NCBI RefSeq assembly: GCF_033095865.1
Contig: NZ_AP019365.1
Coordinates: 316,001-380,000, forward strand
From: Pseudomonas sp. KU43P
GTDB lineage: Bacteria; Pseudomonadota; Gammaproteobacteria; Pseudomonadales; Pseudomonadaceae
Length of the DNA stretch: 64,000 nucleotides
Reading direction: 5' to 3'
The notes beneath the pieces are model-generated. The model made no database searches and was not told the origin of the DNA. It worked only from the letters and a program-made list of their open reading frames with translations. Below are positions 45,580-55,133 of the stretch, piece by piece. The translations under genes were made by a program, and so were the position numbers. How positions within the stretch are numbered: the first letter of the stretch is position 1; the number at the start of each line of letters is the position of its first letter.

Positions 45580-47052
45580 TTAGAAAACCGAGTTGTAGCC
45601 GCCCAGCTCGACCTGGACCGACTTGATGCGAGTGTATTGAGCCAGCGAGCTGACGCCGTTCTCACGGCCGACGCCCGACTGCTTGTAGCCACCGACCGGC
45701 ATTTCGGCCGGCGATTCACCCCAGGCGTTGATCCAGCAGATGCCGGCTTCGAGCTTGTGGATGATACGGTGGGCGCGAGTGATGTCGTTGGTGCAGACAC
45801 CGGCGGCCAGGCCGTAGTCGGTATCGTTGGCACGGCGGATGACTTCTTCTTCGGTCTCGTAGCTCAGGATGCTCATCACTGGGCCGAAGATCTCTTCCTT
45901 GACGATGGTCATGTCGTCGCTGCAGTCGGTGAACACGGTCGGGGCCACGAAGGCGCCCTTGGCGAAGTCACCGGCAGTCAGACGCTCGCCACCGCACAGC
46001 ACGCGGGCACCTTCTTCTTTGCCCTTGGCGATGTAGCCGAGCACGCTTTCCATGTGCTGGAAGCTGACCAGCGGGCCGAAGTTGGTGTTTTCGTCTTCCG
46101 GGTTGCCAACACGGATGCGGGCAACACGTTCGGCGATCTTGGCTTCGAAGGCGGCTTTCATCTCGGCAGGGATGAACACGCGGGTGCCGTTGGTGCACAC
46201 CTGACCGGAGCTGTAGAAGTTGGCCATCATGGCGATGTCGGCGGCCTTGTCCAGGTCGGCGTCGGCGCAGATGATCAGTGGCGACTTGCCGCCCAGTTCC
46301 ATGGTCACTTCCTTCAGCGAAGAGCTGGAGGCACTGGCCATGACCTTCTTGCCGGTGGTGGTGCCGCCGGTGAAGGAGACTTTTTCGATGCGCGGGTGCT
46401 CGGTCAGCCAGGTGCCGACTTCGCGGCCGCTGCCGGTCAGAACGTTGAACACGCCGTCCGGCAGGCCGGCTTCGGTGTAGATCTCGGCCAGCTTCAGGGT
46501 GGTCAGCGAGGTGACTTCCGACGGCTTGAAAATCATTGCGTTGCCAGCGGCCAGGGCTGGTGCGGATTTCCACAGGGCGATCTGGATTGGGTAGTTCCAC
46601 GCACCGATACCGACGGTCACGCCCAGCGGCTCGCGGCGGGTGTAGACGAAGGAGCTTTCACGCAGCGGGATCTGCTCGCCTTCGATGGCCGGTACCAGGC
46701 CTGCGTAGTATTCCAGCACGTCGGCGCCGGTGACGATGTCGACGTAGCGGGTTTCCGAGTACGACTTGCCGGTGTCCAGGGTTTCCAGCATGGCCAGCTC
46801 GTCGTTGCGCTCGCGCAGGATGTCGACGGCGCGGCGCAGGATGCGCGAACGCTGCATGGCGGTCATCGCAGCCCAGACTTTCTGGCCGCGCTCGGCGCTT
46901 TCGACGGCTTTCTCGACATCGGCCTGAGTAGCACGTTGCACGTGGGCGAGGACTTCGCCGGTGGCCGGGTTGATGGCTTCGAAGGTGGCATCGGTGCCAG
47001 CGTCGACGTAACCGCCATCAATGTAGAGTTTTTGCGTTCCGAAACGGGCCAT
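45580..47052 (-). CDS. betB: Betaine aldehyde dehydrogenase
   Basis: A protein of 490 residues that oxidises betaine aldehyde to glycine betaine with NAD(P). [21 protein letters not shown] and [12 protein letters not shown] bind the cofactor. [10 protein letters not shown] holds the general-base Glu and [11 protein letters not shown] the catalytic Cys (about 285). Length and motifs match P. aeruginosa BetB. GAGGA precedes the ATG. It is preceded by betI with a 38-base gap. Confidence 0.98.
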   Translation of the reverse strand: MARFGTQKLYIDGGYVDAGTDATFEAINPATGEVLAHVQRATQADVEKAVESAERGQKVWAAMTAMQRSRILRRAVDILRERNDELAMLETLDTGKSYSETRYVDIVTGADVLEYYAGLVPAIEGEQIPLRESSFVYTRREPLGVTVGIGAWNYPIQIALWKSAPALAAGNAMIFKPSEVTSLTTLKLAEIYTEAGLPDGVFNVLTGSGREVGTWLTEHPRIEKVSFTGGTTTGKKVMASASSSSLKEVTMELGGKSPLIICADADLDKAADIAMMANFYSSGQVCTNGTRVFIPAEMKAAFEAKIAERVARIRVGNPEDENTNFGPLVSFQHMESVLGYIAKGKEEGARVLCGGERLTAGDFAKGAFVAPTVFTDCSDDMTIVKEEIFGPVMSILSYETEEEVIRRANDTDYGLAAGVCTNDITRAHRIIHKLEAGICWINAWGESPAEMPVGGYKQSGVGRENGVSSLAQYTRIKSVQVELGGYNSVF

Positions 47053-47090
47053 AGTGTCCTCGCAAGTGCAGTGTGTGATTGGCTTGCGCG

Positions 47091-47747
47091 TCACGCTCCT
47101 GCCGAGTTGGCAAGCGCCGTGCGCGGTGTTTCAGCAGCCTGGTCGTCTGTTGCCAGGGTGTGCTGTTTAGCCAGTTGTAGATCCATGTATTCGTAAGCAA
47201 TCCGTATCGCCTGGTCGGTGTCGAATGCATCCCCCGACAACGCTCCACGCAACCACAAGCCATCGATCAGGGCCGCCAGGCCGCGGGCTGCCTTGCGTGC
47301 ATGGTAAAGCGGCAAGACGCGGCGGAACTGGCAACACAGGTTGGAGTACAGGCGGTGATCGTTGATCCGCTGCAACCTGTGCAAATCGGGCTGGTGCATG
47401 CTGGAAGCCCAGAAGGCCAACCAGGTCTTCATTGCCGGGCCGTTCACCTGGCTGGCATCGAAGTTGCCCTCGATGATCACTTTCAGGTGAGCGCGCGCAC
47501 TGTCGTCGGTCAGAGCCTGGCGCCGTGCCGCAACGCCTTCGTTGAGCATGCTCATGATGTAGCCCATCGTCGCTGCAATCAGGCCGTTCTTGTCCCGAAA
47601 GTAGTGACTGATGATGCCGTTCGACACACCGGCCAAACGGGCAATCAGCGCAATGCTGGCATCTCCCAGTCCGACCTGATCGACCGCTTGCAGCGTGGCT
47701 TCGATCAATTGCTGGCGGCGGATGGGTTGCATACCGACCTTGGGCAT
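47091..47747 (-). CDS. betI: TetR-family choline-responsive repressor BetI
   Basis: A protein of 218 residues with the helix-turn-helix [23 protein letters not shown] (about 27-50). The alpha-helical ligand domain includes [19 protein letters not shown], part of the choline pocket in the family. The ATG at 47747 follows GGAGATAG. About 20 residues longer at the C-terminus than the roughly 197-residue standard BetI. It is first in betI-betB-betA and divergent from betT, with a perfect palindrome in the shared promoter region. Confidence 0.95.
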   Translation of the reverse strand: MPKVGMQPIRRQQLIEATLQAVDQVGLGDASIALIARLAGVSNGIISHYFRDKNGLIAATMGYIMSMLNEGVAARRQALTDDSARAHLKVIIEGNFDASQVNGPAMKTWLAFWASSMHQPDLHRLQRINDHRLYSNLCCQFRRVLPLYHARKAARGLAALIDGLWLRGALSGDAFDTDQAIRIAYEYMDLQLAKQHTLATDDQAAETPRTALANSAGA

Positions 47748-47818
47748 CTTGCTATCTCCTCCAGGCCTGACGAGCAGACGACAAGCGGCTGACTCGGCGA
47801 AGGCCAGTCTATTTTGTT

Positions 47819-47838
47819 TTGATTGAACGTTCAATCAA
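47819..47838. promoter_or_regulatory. BetI operator palindrome
   Basis: A perfect 20-base palindrome, TTGATTGAAC followed by GTTCAATCAA, 72 bases upstream of betI. It matches the known style of BetI sites and lies where a betI -10 region is expected, so bound BetI would block RNA polymerase. Choline should release it. Confidence 0.85.
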
Positions 47839-48072
47839 TAAAGAATAAGCTCTGCGACAATTTGTGCCATTGACACTTTTTCAAGCGGTCAAAAGGGCAC
47901 GGATTGACACCCCAGGAAATCGCGTAACCCCCGGAATACAAGGCGTTGACGGGCATGTGCGATGCGAAATGCAGATTCTGCCAAACGGTTTAACCCCTGC
48001 GGCAGGCCCTTGGAGCGGGCGGGGTGCTCTGTGACGAATGCGCGCACCTCCTGCGAGGCGTGGCATTTTTTG

Positions 48073-48093
48073 CAGACCACCTGTCTGTTTTTT
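48073..48093 (+). other. Weak terminator-like hairpin in the betT leader
   Basis: CAGAC (48073-48077) pairs with GTCTG (48083-48087) over CACCT and runs into six T, 130 bases before the betT ATG. The stem is short. The whole 477-base gap 47748-48224 holds the BetI palindrome, a TTGAC/GTCAA inverted repeat (47870-47892) with a consensus TTGACA, and this hairpin; no gene is seen. Confidence 0.3.
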
Positions 48094-48224
48094 GCAACGT
48101 ATCCATTCGGGATCACGGTTTCCAGGGTGCTTTTATAACACCTGTAGCAGTGGGGCTATTGCACCAATTGCTCGGGAATAGACTGATTAGCCTCCATAGC
48201 CGTACTGCCCGGAGCATTCGTGCA

Positions 48225-50228
48225 ATGAGTTCTGCCTCCCTTACCAAACCCCCCGCCGAGAGGGTACGGGTCAACCGCGTGGTGTTCTTCACCTCCGCGC
48301 TGATGATCCTTGTTCTGACTGCCTTGCTAATCGCTGTACCCGATACCGCCGGCCAAGTGCTGGGCGTGGCCCAGAAGTGGCTGACGCGCACTTTCGGCTG
48401 GTACTACATGCTGGTGATCTGCGGCTACCTCGGGTTCGTCGTCTTCCTGGCCTTCTCCGACTACGGCAAGCTCAAGCTTGGCGGCAAGGACGACCAGCCT
48501 GACTTCAGCTACGGCGCCTGGGCCGGCATGCTGTTCTCCTCCGGTATCGGTATTTCGCTGCTGTACTTTGGCGCCTCCGAGCCGCTGGACCACTACTTCA
48601 ACCCACCGGAAGGCACCCCGGCCAGCCTTGAGGCCGCGCGCCAGGGGCTGCAGCTGACCTTCCTGCACTGGGGCCTGCACGGCTGGGCGATCTACGCACT
48701 GGTCGGCTTGGCCGTGGGTTACTTCGCCTACCGCCATAACCAGCCTCTGGCACTGCGTTCGGCGCTCTACCCGCTGGTCGGTGAGCGCTGGGTCAAGGGC
48801 GCCGCGGGCAACGCTGTGGACATCTTCGGCATGTTCGTGACCCTGCTGGGCCTGGTGACCAACCTGGGGATCGGCTCGATGCAGGTGTCTTCGGGCCTCG
48901 AGTACCTGTTCGGCATGGACCACAGCAAGACCAATTTGCTGGTGGTTATCCTGGTCATGGCCGGCGTAGCCACCGTAGCGGCGGTGTCGGGCGTGGAAAA
49001 CGGCATCCGCCGTCTGTCCAACCTGAACATCATGCTGTTCAGCGGCCTGCTGATCTTCGTGCTGCTGGGCGGCGAGACCCTGCACTTGCTCAACGGCTTC
49101 GTGCAGAACATCGGCGACTACCTCAACGGCATCGTGCTGAAGACCTTCGACCTCTATGTATACGAGGGCGAGGCCGGCAAGTCCGAGCGCTGGCTGGGCC
49201 TGTGGACCGTGTTCTACTGGGCCTGGTGGATCTCCTGGGGCCCGTTCGTCGGCATGTTCATTGCCCGTATCTCCAAGGGCCGCACCGTGCGCCAGCTGGT
49301 CAGCGGCGTGCTGCTGATCCCGCTGGGCTTCACCCTGGCCTGGCTGTCGATCTTCGGCAACACCGCGCTGGACCTGGTGATCAACCAGGGCGCCGTAGAG
49401 CTGGGCAAGACCGCCCTGGAGCAACCGTCGATGTCGATCTACCAGCTCCTGGAATACTTCCCGGCGGCCAAGATCGTGATCGGTGTGGCGGTGTTCGTCG
49501 GCTTCGTGCTGTTCCTCACCCCGGCCGACTCGGGCGCGGTGATGATGGCCAACCTGTCGTGCAAAGGCGGCAAGGTAGACGAAGACGCCCCGCACTGGAT
49601 GGTGGTGTTCTGGTCGGTGGTCATCACCCTGGTCACCATCGGCCTGTTGTTCGCCGGTAACTTTGAAGCCATGCAGACCATGGTGGTGCTGGCCGGCCTG
49701 CCGTTCTCGGTGGTCCTGGTGCTGTTCATGTTCGGCCTGTACAAGGCCATGAAGCAGGACGTGGCCGCCGAAGGCGAGCGCGCCGAGCTGGCCGCCCGTG
49801 GCCGTCGTGGCTTCAGCGAGCGCCTGGGCCAGCTGGAGTTGCAGCCGACCCAAGCCGTGGTCCAGCGGTTCATGGACAAGCACGTCAGCCCAGCGCTGAA
49901 AGATGCCGCCGCGCAATTGCAGACCCTGGGCTTCGAGGTTGAAACCCGTGTCGGCCAGTCGCGCAACATGATGGGCCTGCGGGTGATGATGGAAGAGGGC
50001 AACCCGTTCGTCTACGAAGTGAGCTTGGACGGCTACTTGGCCGCACCTAGCGAGGCTCCGGTCGAAGGCGAGCCGGAGGTGCGCCAGCGCTTCTATCGCG
50101 CCGAGGTGTACCTGCACGATGGCAGCCAGGAATACGACCTGATGGGCTTTGCGCCGGAGCAGATCGTGCGTGACGTGCTCGATCAGTTCGAGAGCCACCG
50201 GCAGTTGCTGGGTCGCGTTTACAGCTGA
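48225..50228 (+). CDS. betT: BCCT-family choline/betaine transporter
   Basis: A protein of 667 residues with 12 membrane helices (to about residue 520). The BCCT signature is FYWAWWISWGPFVGMFIARI (about 327-346). A cytoplasmic C-terminal tail of about 150 residues (from KAMKQD..) resembles the osmosensing tail of BetT. It imports choline by proton symport to feed BetA and BetB. GGAG lies 11 bases before the ATG. The frame is open upstream to 48024, but that leader is not family-like. Divergent from betIBA; BetI control is likely. Confidence 0.93.
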   Translation: MSSASLTKPPAERVRVNRVVFFTSALMILVLTALLIAVPDTAGQVLGVAQKWLTRTFGWYYMLVICGYLGFVVFLAFSDYGKLKLGGKDDQPDFSYGAWAGMLFSSGIGISLLYFGASEPLDHYFNPPEGTPASLEAARQGLQLTFLHWGLHGWAIYALVGLAVGYFAYRHNQPLALRSALYPLVGERWVKGAAGNAVDIFGMFVTLLGLVTNLGIGSMQVSSGLEYLFGMDHSKTNLLVVILVMAGVATVAAVSGVENGIRRLSNLNIMLFSGLLIFVLLGGETLHLLNGFVQNIGDYLNGIVLKTFDLYVYEGEAGKSERWLGLWTVFYWAWWISWGPFVGMFIARISKGRTVRQLVSGVLLIPLGFTLAWLSIFGNTALDLVINQGAVELGKTALEQPSMSIYQLLEYFPAAKIVIGVAVFVGFVLFLTPADSGAVMMANLSCKGGKVDEDAPHWMVVFWSVVITLVTIGLLFAGNFEAMQTMVVLAGLPFSVVLVLFMFGLYKAMKQDVAAEGERAELAARGRRGFSERLGQLELQPTQAVVQRFMDKHVSPALKDAAAQLQTLGFEVETRVGQSRNMMGLRVMMEEGNPFVYEVSLDGYLAAPSEAPVEGEPEVRQRFYRAEVYLHDGSQEYDLMGFAPEQIVRDVLDQFESHRQLLGRVYS

Positions 50229-50350
50229 CCTGGACCCAGGGCGCGGCCGCATCGGTGCATGCCTACGGTCGCTGATGGCATAACTGTTTAACACCCGTGG
50301 GGGGAGCGGCAAATACATGGTGCGCATTCGTCAACAAGCGGATGCGTGTC

Positions 50351-53300
50351 ATGGCAAACCCCACTACCTCCATTTTCGATTTCAAGTATGACGTCGCAGC
50401 GCAGTTCGCTGACCGACCGACGTTGCGTCAAGTTGCGAGCGAGCAGCTCTTGTCGGTGCTGATCAAGGAACTGCCTTGGCTTGCATTCGTGACGCCTCGG
50501 CTCACAACGGCGGATCCGTTGATCCTCGACAGCCCTGTAGCGGGTGCCGACCACTGGACTACCGCGCCGTTGGTGGAAGTGGTGCTGCAGGCGATGCTCG
50601 ACGGCGTGACCCTCGATCTGGAAGCCAGCGGTGGGCGCAGTCACAACCTTGGCTTGGCCAGTACCCACCGTTTCCCCGGCTCGAACAGCGAGCTGGACAC
50701 CCGCAGGCTGATGGGCATTTCGCCAGCCCTGAATACACTGATCGCACAATTGCCAGGCCATTACCATCAGGCTCAGGTGAACTATTGGCGTGGTCAGTCG
50801 CGCTCGAGCGGCAAGAGCCGTGATCAATGGCTGCAATCGCTGATGAAGATGGCGATGATCAGCAACCTGCCTTTGCAAAACCTGGATGAACAACAGCAAG
50901 CGTGCATTCGCGGGCTGCTCCGTGGCGGCAGCGAACAGCCTTCAGTATTCGTTGTGCAGGTGACGCTGAGCTGGGGTGAGCAGGTGTTTACCGAGGTACA
51001 GTCTGGATTGCTGGTAACTGGCAATTGGGACGAGCGTGAAGTCATTCTCTGGTGCTCGCCCTCCAGCCAGATTCTGGCTTTCGATTCTATGGACGATTTC
51101 GCCGGCGCGTTACGTGATCAACTTGCCCTTCGCTACCATTTCAGTGCCATAAGCTGGGAGCGATACGAACTTGAAGGCAATGCTTTCTCCCAGTGGGTCG
51201 CATTGCTGCTTGACGGTATGCTCGAACGTATTGGCCAGTTGCGCCTGAAGGGGCTGACGCTCGAGGCGTTCGAGGGGTTGTACGAAACCTTGAGCGACCC
51301 TGCCCAATGGTGGATCGCCGGCTATTTCATTGATCCCTCTGCCAGGGCAACCGTGCCGCCCGGGATTGGCGCGGCAAAGCCGATCGACAGTTTTTCCTAT
51401 CAAGATGCGCTACTCGATTTGGCGCTGGATCAGGCTGACGCAGGCGGAAAGTCTGCGTTAGACGGCATCCTTGACCTGCACAGCTATGCTCGCCGCGCGC
51501 TGCGCGAGCAATTATTGAAGGATTATCCGGCAGAGGCCAACTATCTTCCCGACGAGGTGATCGTGCACCTTGATATCGCCCAGGGCATTCCGGGTGGCGC
51601 CGGCGCCGGAACCGGTGGGGGTGAGCCGTTGGTGTCGGCAGGCACGAAAACCCTGACCGAATTCGCGATCGCCAACCTGAGCGCCCTTGACGGCGTAATC
51701 ATCACGCGAATCAGCCATTCCAAGGATCAGTTGATCATGCCTTGGCTGGACGCCAAATACATCAAGGCATTGGTGGGTCGGGTCGATATCGGTGGCCGTT
51801 ACCCACGCTACGTCGCTGATGCCTTCGATGATCCGCAGGGGCGCGTTGAGCGCTGCCAGCTCTTTGCCCGGGAATGGCGGCAGTCGCTACGTTTCAGCGC
51901 CTTGCAGGCAAAACTCGAGGGGAGGATTACCGAAGCCGGTCTGCAATGTGTGGTTGACCTGTGCAAAGGCAACTTCGAGGCGCTCCAGGACGGTGGGCTG
52001 ATGCCACTTTCTTTCAAGCGCTCGTCGACCAGTACCCGGCATGATCTGGTCCAAGGTATGTACCTTTTGTTTTCCACCGAACCTTCAGTCGTATTGTTGT
52101 ATCGCCCCCTCTATCCGGCAGATTCTTTGCGGCAGTTTTCCAGTTTCGATGACGTAATAGCGCAGATCCGCCTACCTGGCGCACTGCAGGAGAGCATCCT
52201 GACCTGGATGAATCCGGATGCGGGTTCAGTGTATGAGCATGGTGGTTTTGCCGAACCTCATATCATCCACATAGGGCAGGATCCGTATCAGTTACCTGAC
52301 AAGCCTGAGCCCGCGCAGCTCGACCTGCAGTTGTGGCAGAAGGAGACGGACGAGCGCCTGTATGTGGCAAATCGGAATCTATTGATCGAGCTGGCTGACC
52401 GGGAGAGTACATCGAATGCCCAGAGTCGCTGGGCAATTCTCGGTAAAGGTGCCTGGCTGTTGTTCCACACGGTCTCGCTGTTGGCAAGAGGCCCGGTTGC
52501 CGCAGCGGCATGGCTGGTGCAGGAGGCAAGCAGCTTGCAGAGCGAGGGTGCGACGCATGGCGATGAGTTCGAGCGGGAGTCAGCCATTGTCGACCTGATT
52601 GTCAACCTGGGCATGACGCTGTTGCATGCGCGTTTGCCTGGTGTGACAAGCGCCCAGGGACAAGCTTTGCCTAGCGCCACCGCCTTCGATGGGCCGCTGG
52701 CCCAGGACGGTGGCTTTGCCTCTGCTTGGGTCGTTCCGGAGCAGGGCAAGGTGGGGATCCCGGGGCCGCTCAAGCTGCCTGGCGCTGTCGAACTCGACTT
52801 CAGCTGGCGCGGCAATCAAGGCTTCAATTGGCTTGCCCCGTTTCAGCGCGAGGCTTTGCGGGCGATGCGCTCGAACATCGTTCTGGAGGGGCTGAAGCCT
52901 TCGCCATCCGGTGTGTATGAGCAGGACGGGCAGCAGTACATCAGCCTGCTTGGTGAAGTGTTTGCCGTGGAAGAAACGGAGGAAGGTGTCCAGATAGTCG
53001 ATGCCGCCGGGCAGTCGGGGCCTTGGCTTGTTCGTGAGCAGGGGGGCTGGCGGATCGACACCCGTCTGCGTCTGATGGGCGGGGCGCCCAAAGTGCGTCT
53101 GGGGCAACAGTACAAGAGGCTGGAAGCGCGTGCGAACAGCTTGACCGCTGAGGCTAATGAAGTGATGGGCACGTTCGACATCCTCAGCGGTGAGGTCATC
53201 GAGATGGAAACGAAGATCGAACAGCTGGGCGCGCTCAAGGCTGCGGAACACGGCAGGCGGCAGAAGGCCACGCAGGACAAGGATGAAACGTTCGACATGA

Positions 53301-54988
53301 AGGGTTCGGACAAGATCATGGACGCCTACGAAAAGCGTATCGCTGAACTTGATCTCGCGCAGGATGCCAAACGCCTGCAGACGGTAACCCAAGGCGAACG
53401 CCTGGTGGCCCTGGATCGCGAACAATGCGAGATCCTGCAGTCGATGCTCGAGCCCAAGTATGGGAACTACCGCGAAACCGGATTCGAAAGGACGTTGCAG
53501 GTAAAGTGGGACTCGCTCATGGCTGGCGTGATACGTCACAGCGAATTCATCCTCGAAGACCTGCAATACCTGGTGAACTTTCCCCGAATGCGAGAGCTGG
53601 CAGCTCAGTTCGATGGCGGCGTCACTCCACAGCTGCATGGGCAATACCGGGCTTTTCGCAGTGAGCTTGAAAACGCGGTGGCGATTCAAGAGCGAATGCT
53701 GGTCGCCCAGGGCGGGTTGGATCAAGTGCTGGTGCAAGTACCGGACACGTTCGATATCAGCATGGGAAACGCGCCTCGTAGCGTAGGCCAGTTGATTGCC
53801 GGGCGCCTTTTCACCACCGTCGACCTGCGTTTTCACCATGTCATGAACCTGGCTGATCTTGCGTTGCACCTGGACGGCGGTTCCCCAAAATTGATCAGGT
53901 ATCGGGAAGCGCTTGCCAGCGATGCTCTGAGGAGCGCCGGCACGGCCCATGGTGAGTCGCTGATGGCGAACTTGAGCGTGGCCGATCGGATCAGCATCCT
54001 CCAGGAGGCTTGGGACGCCTATGCGGCCGCGATCATCGACGCGCTGCACCTGGAGCGGACAGGTGGCAAGTTGGTCGAGGTTTCCAAGCTCGAGCGCTAC
54101 CGCAAGCATCTGCAATTGCTCAAGGAAGACGCCGGCAGGCTTCTAATGGATGCGCTTGCAGAGCAGGACGGACTGCAAGAGGGCCGCAAGAGGGTGCCCT
54201 ATCCCAGAAGCAGCGCGCCGCAGCGGGCGATTCGCAACCGTGACGGTTTGCTCGTGATCGCCACCCAAGCCGGGGCTGGGTTGGAAGTCCAAGACCCTAT
54301 CAGCAAGGAAAGCCTGCAGATTTTCGATTTGAAGGATGGCGAATATGTCCAGCGTGAGGATGATTTGCCTGAGCCCGTGTACGAGGGAGCCACTGAGGCT
54401 GACTCGCTGATCCAGGCCCTGCTCGAAGATAACAAAGACGTGTTGGCGATCGCCGAAGACTATGTCAGAGATGACGCGAACGGCCAGGTGCTCGATCGTC
54501 TGTTACAGCGGCAGATCAAACGCTTGCGCGAAACCATGAAGAACCTGACCAAGGACGGCGCGGATGCGCAGCAAATCGGCCTGCTGGACACCGAAGTCAC
54601 CAGCATGCAAGCCCGGCAGGTTCTTCTGCTGACTGAGTTGTACAGCAAGACCCGCTATCCGACTGCGCATGGCTTGCGCTTCCTGCACGACCAAGGCTTG
54701 ATCAAGGTCGACTACATCCGGCGAGACACATCGGTCGCGACCAGTCCTTTCGATGAGTTCAGGATTACCCGCCTCAACGCTTCTGGCGCCGCAAACGGGC
54801 GCGCCATCTGGGCGGCTCACTTTCACTTGGAAGGCCAGGCTTCGAACCTCGATGCCTTCACGTATGCGCACCTGAAGCTCTGGAGCCAGCGCTATCTGGG
54901 CAGACAGTACGAAGCGGCCAGTGGCAACCGGGTGCACCGTGGGCGCCTGACCGCCGAGGATATACAGGGCATCATTCCCCTGACCTGA
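50351..54988 (+). CDS. Giant dermonecrotic-toxin-domain-like (DUF6543-type) protein, copy A
   Basis: A protein of 1545 residues with no signal peptide. The start MANPTTSIFDFKYD aligns with the start of copy B, which supports ATG 50351 over ATG 50342. Regions in order: an N-terminal domain opening with RPTLRQV; a Gly-rich linker (about 414-426); the core TLTEFAIANL and LIMPWLDAKYIKALVGRVDIGGRYP (about 433-485), which I recognise from Pseudomonas dermonecrotic-toxin-domain proteins; VYEHGGFAEPHI; a hydrophobic stretch (about 693-723); a module opening LDFSWRG and ending RLMGGAPK (about 815-917); long coiled-coil helices (about 917-1350); and a C-terminal module with GLRFLHDQGLI and WAAHFHLEG. 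No NEL ubiquitin-ligase motif or protease triad was recognised. Toxin function is inferred from the family name only. Confidence 0.75.
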   Translation: MANPTTSIFDFKYDVAAQFADRPTLRQVASEQLLSVLIKELPWLAFVTPRLTTADPLILDSPVAGADHWTTAPLVEVVLQAMLDGVTLDLEASGGRSHNLGLASTHRFPGSNSELDTRRLMGISPALNTLIAQLPGHYHQAQVNYWRGQSRSSGKSRDQWLQSLMKMAMISNLPLQNLDEQQQACIRGLLRGGSEQPSVFVVQVTLSWGEQVFTEVQSGLLVTGNWDEREVILWCSPSSQILAFDSMDDFAGALRDQLALRYHFSAISWERYELEGNAFSQWVALLLDGMLERIGQLRLKGLTLEAFEGLYETLSDPAQWWIAGYFIDPSARATVPPGIGAAKPIDSFSYQDALLDLALDQADAGGKSALDGILDLHSYARRALREQLLKDYPAEANYLPDEVIVHLDIAQGIPGGAGAGTGGGEPLVSAGTKTLTEFAIANLSALDGVIITRISHSKDQLIMPWLDAKYIKALVGRVDIGGRYPRYVADAFDDPQGRVERCQLFAREWRQSLRFSALQAKLEGRITEAGLQCVVDLCKGNFEALQDGGLMPLSFKRSSTSTRHDLVQGMYLLFSTEPSVVLLYRPLYPADSLRQFSSFDDVIAQIRLPGALQESILTWMNPDAGSVYEHGGFAEPHIIHIGQDPYQLPDKPEPAQLDLQLWQKETDERLYVANRNLLIELADRESTSNAQSRWAILGKGAWLLFHTVSLLARGPVAAAAWLVQEASSLQSEGATHGDEFERESAIVDLIVNLGMTLLHARLPGVTSAQGQALPSATAFDGPLAQDGGFASAWVVPEQGKVGIPGPLKLPGAVELDFSWRGNQGFNWLAPFQREALRAMRSNIVLEGLKPSPSGVYEQDGQQYISLLGEVFAVEETEEGVQIVDAAGQSGPWLVREQGGWRIDTRLRLMGGAPKVRLGQQYKRLEARANSLTAEANEVMGTFDILSGEVIEMETKIEQLGALKAAEHGRRQKATQDKDETFDMKGSDKIMDAYEKRIAELDLAQDAKRLQTVTQGERLVALDREQCEILQSMLEPKYGNYRETGFERTLQVKWDSLMAGVIRHSEFILEDLQYLVNFPRMRELAAQFDGGVTPQLHGQYRAFRSELENAVAIQERMLVAQGGLDQVLVQVPDTFDISMGNAPRSVGQLIAGRLFTTVDLRFHHVMNLADLALHLDGGSPKLIRYREALASDALRSAGTAHGESLMANLSVADRISILQEAWDAYAAAIIDALHLERTGGKLVEVSKLERYRKHLQLLKEDAGRLLMDALAEQDGLQEGRKRVPYPRSSAPQRAIRNRDGLLVIATQAGAGLEVQDPISKESLQIFDLKDGEYVQREDDLPEPVYEGATEADSLIQALLEDNKDVLAIAEDYVRDDANGQVLDRLLQRQIKRLRETMKNLTKDGADAQQIGLLDTEVTSMQARQVLLLTELYSKTRYPTAHGLRFLHDQGLIKVDYIRRDTSVATSPFDEFRITRLNASGAANGRAIWAAHFHLEGQASNLDAFTYAHLKLWSQRYLGRQYEAASGNRVHRGRLTAEDIQGIIPLT

Positions 54989-55004
54989 GATGATTCGGAA
55001 AGTG

Positions 55005-55029
55005 GCCCCCGCCTGTATCAGGCGGGGGC
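55005..55029 (+). terminator. Hairpin between the two giant genes
   Basis: GCCCCCGCCTG (55005-55015) and CAGGCGGGGGC (55019-55029) form a perfect 11-bp GC-rich stem with a TAT loop, 17 bases after the first gene's stop. Only one T follows, so it may weaken rather than stop transcription, or act as an mRNA 3' end. Confidence 0.45.
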
Positions 55030-55133
55030 TGCCTTCGATGTCGTGGGTGCTGACCCCAGGCTCAAATAGATACCGCCAGGCGAGTACGAATACCCCCACC
55101 CTTGTGCATTTCCACGCACGAGGAGTCGCACTC

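Noticed and set aside
42087..50327. Long open frames antisense to nhaP2, betA, betB and betT
   Set aside because: Each matches the extent of the real gene on the other strand; Gln/His/Arg-rich translations without motifs.
50297..50350. Upstream GTG start for the first giant gene at 50297
   Set aside because: It would add residues absent from the paralogue and would translate its own apparent Shine-Dalgarno region.
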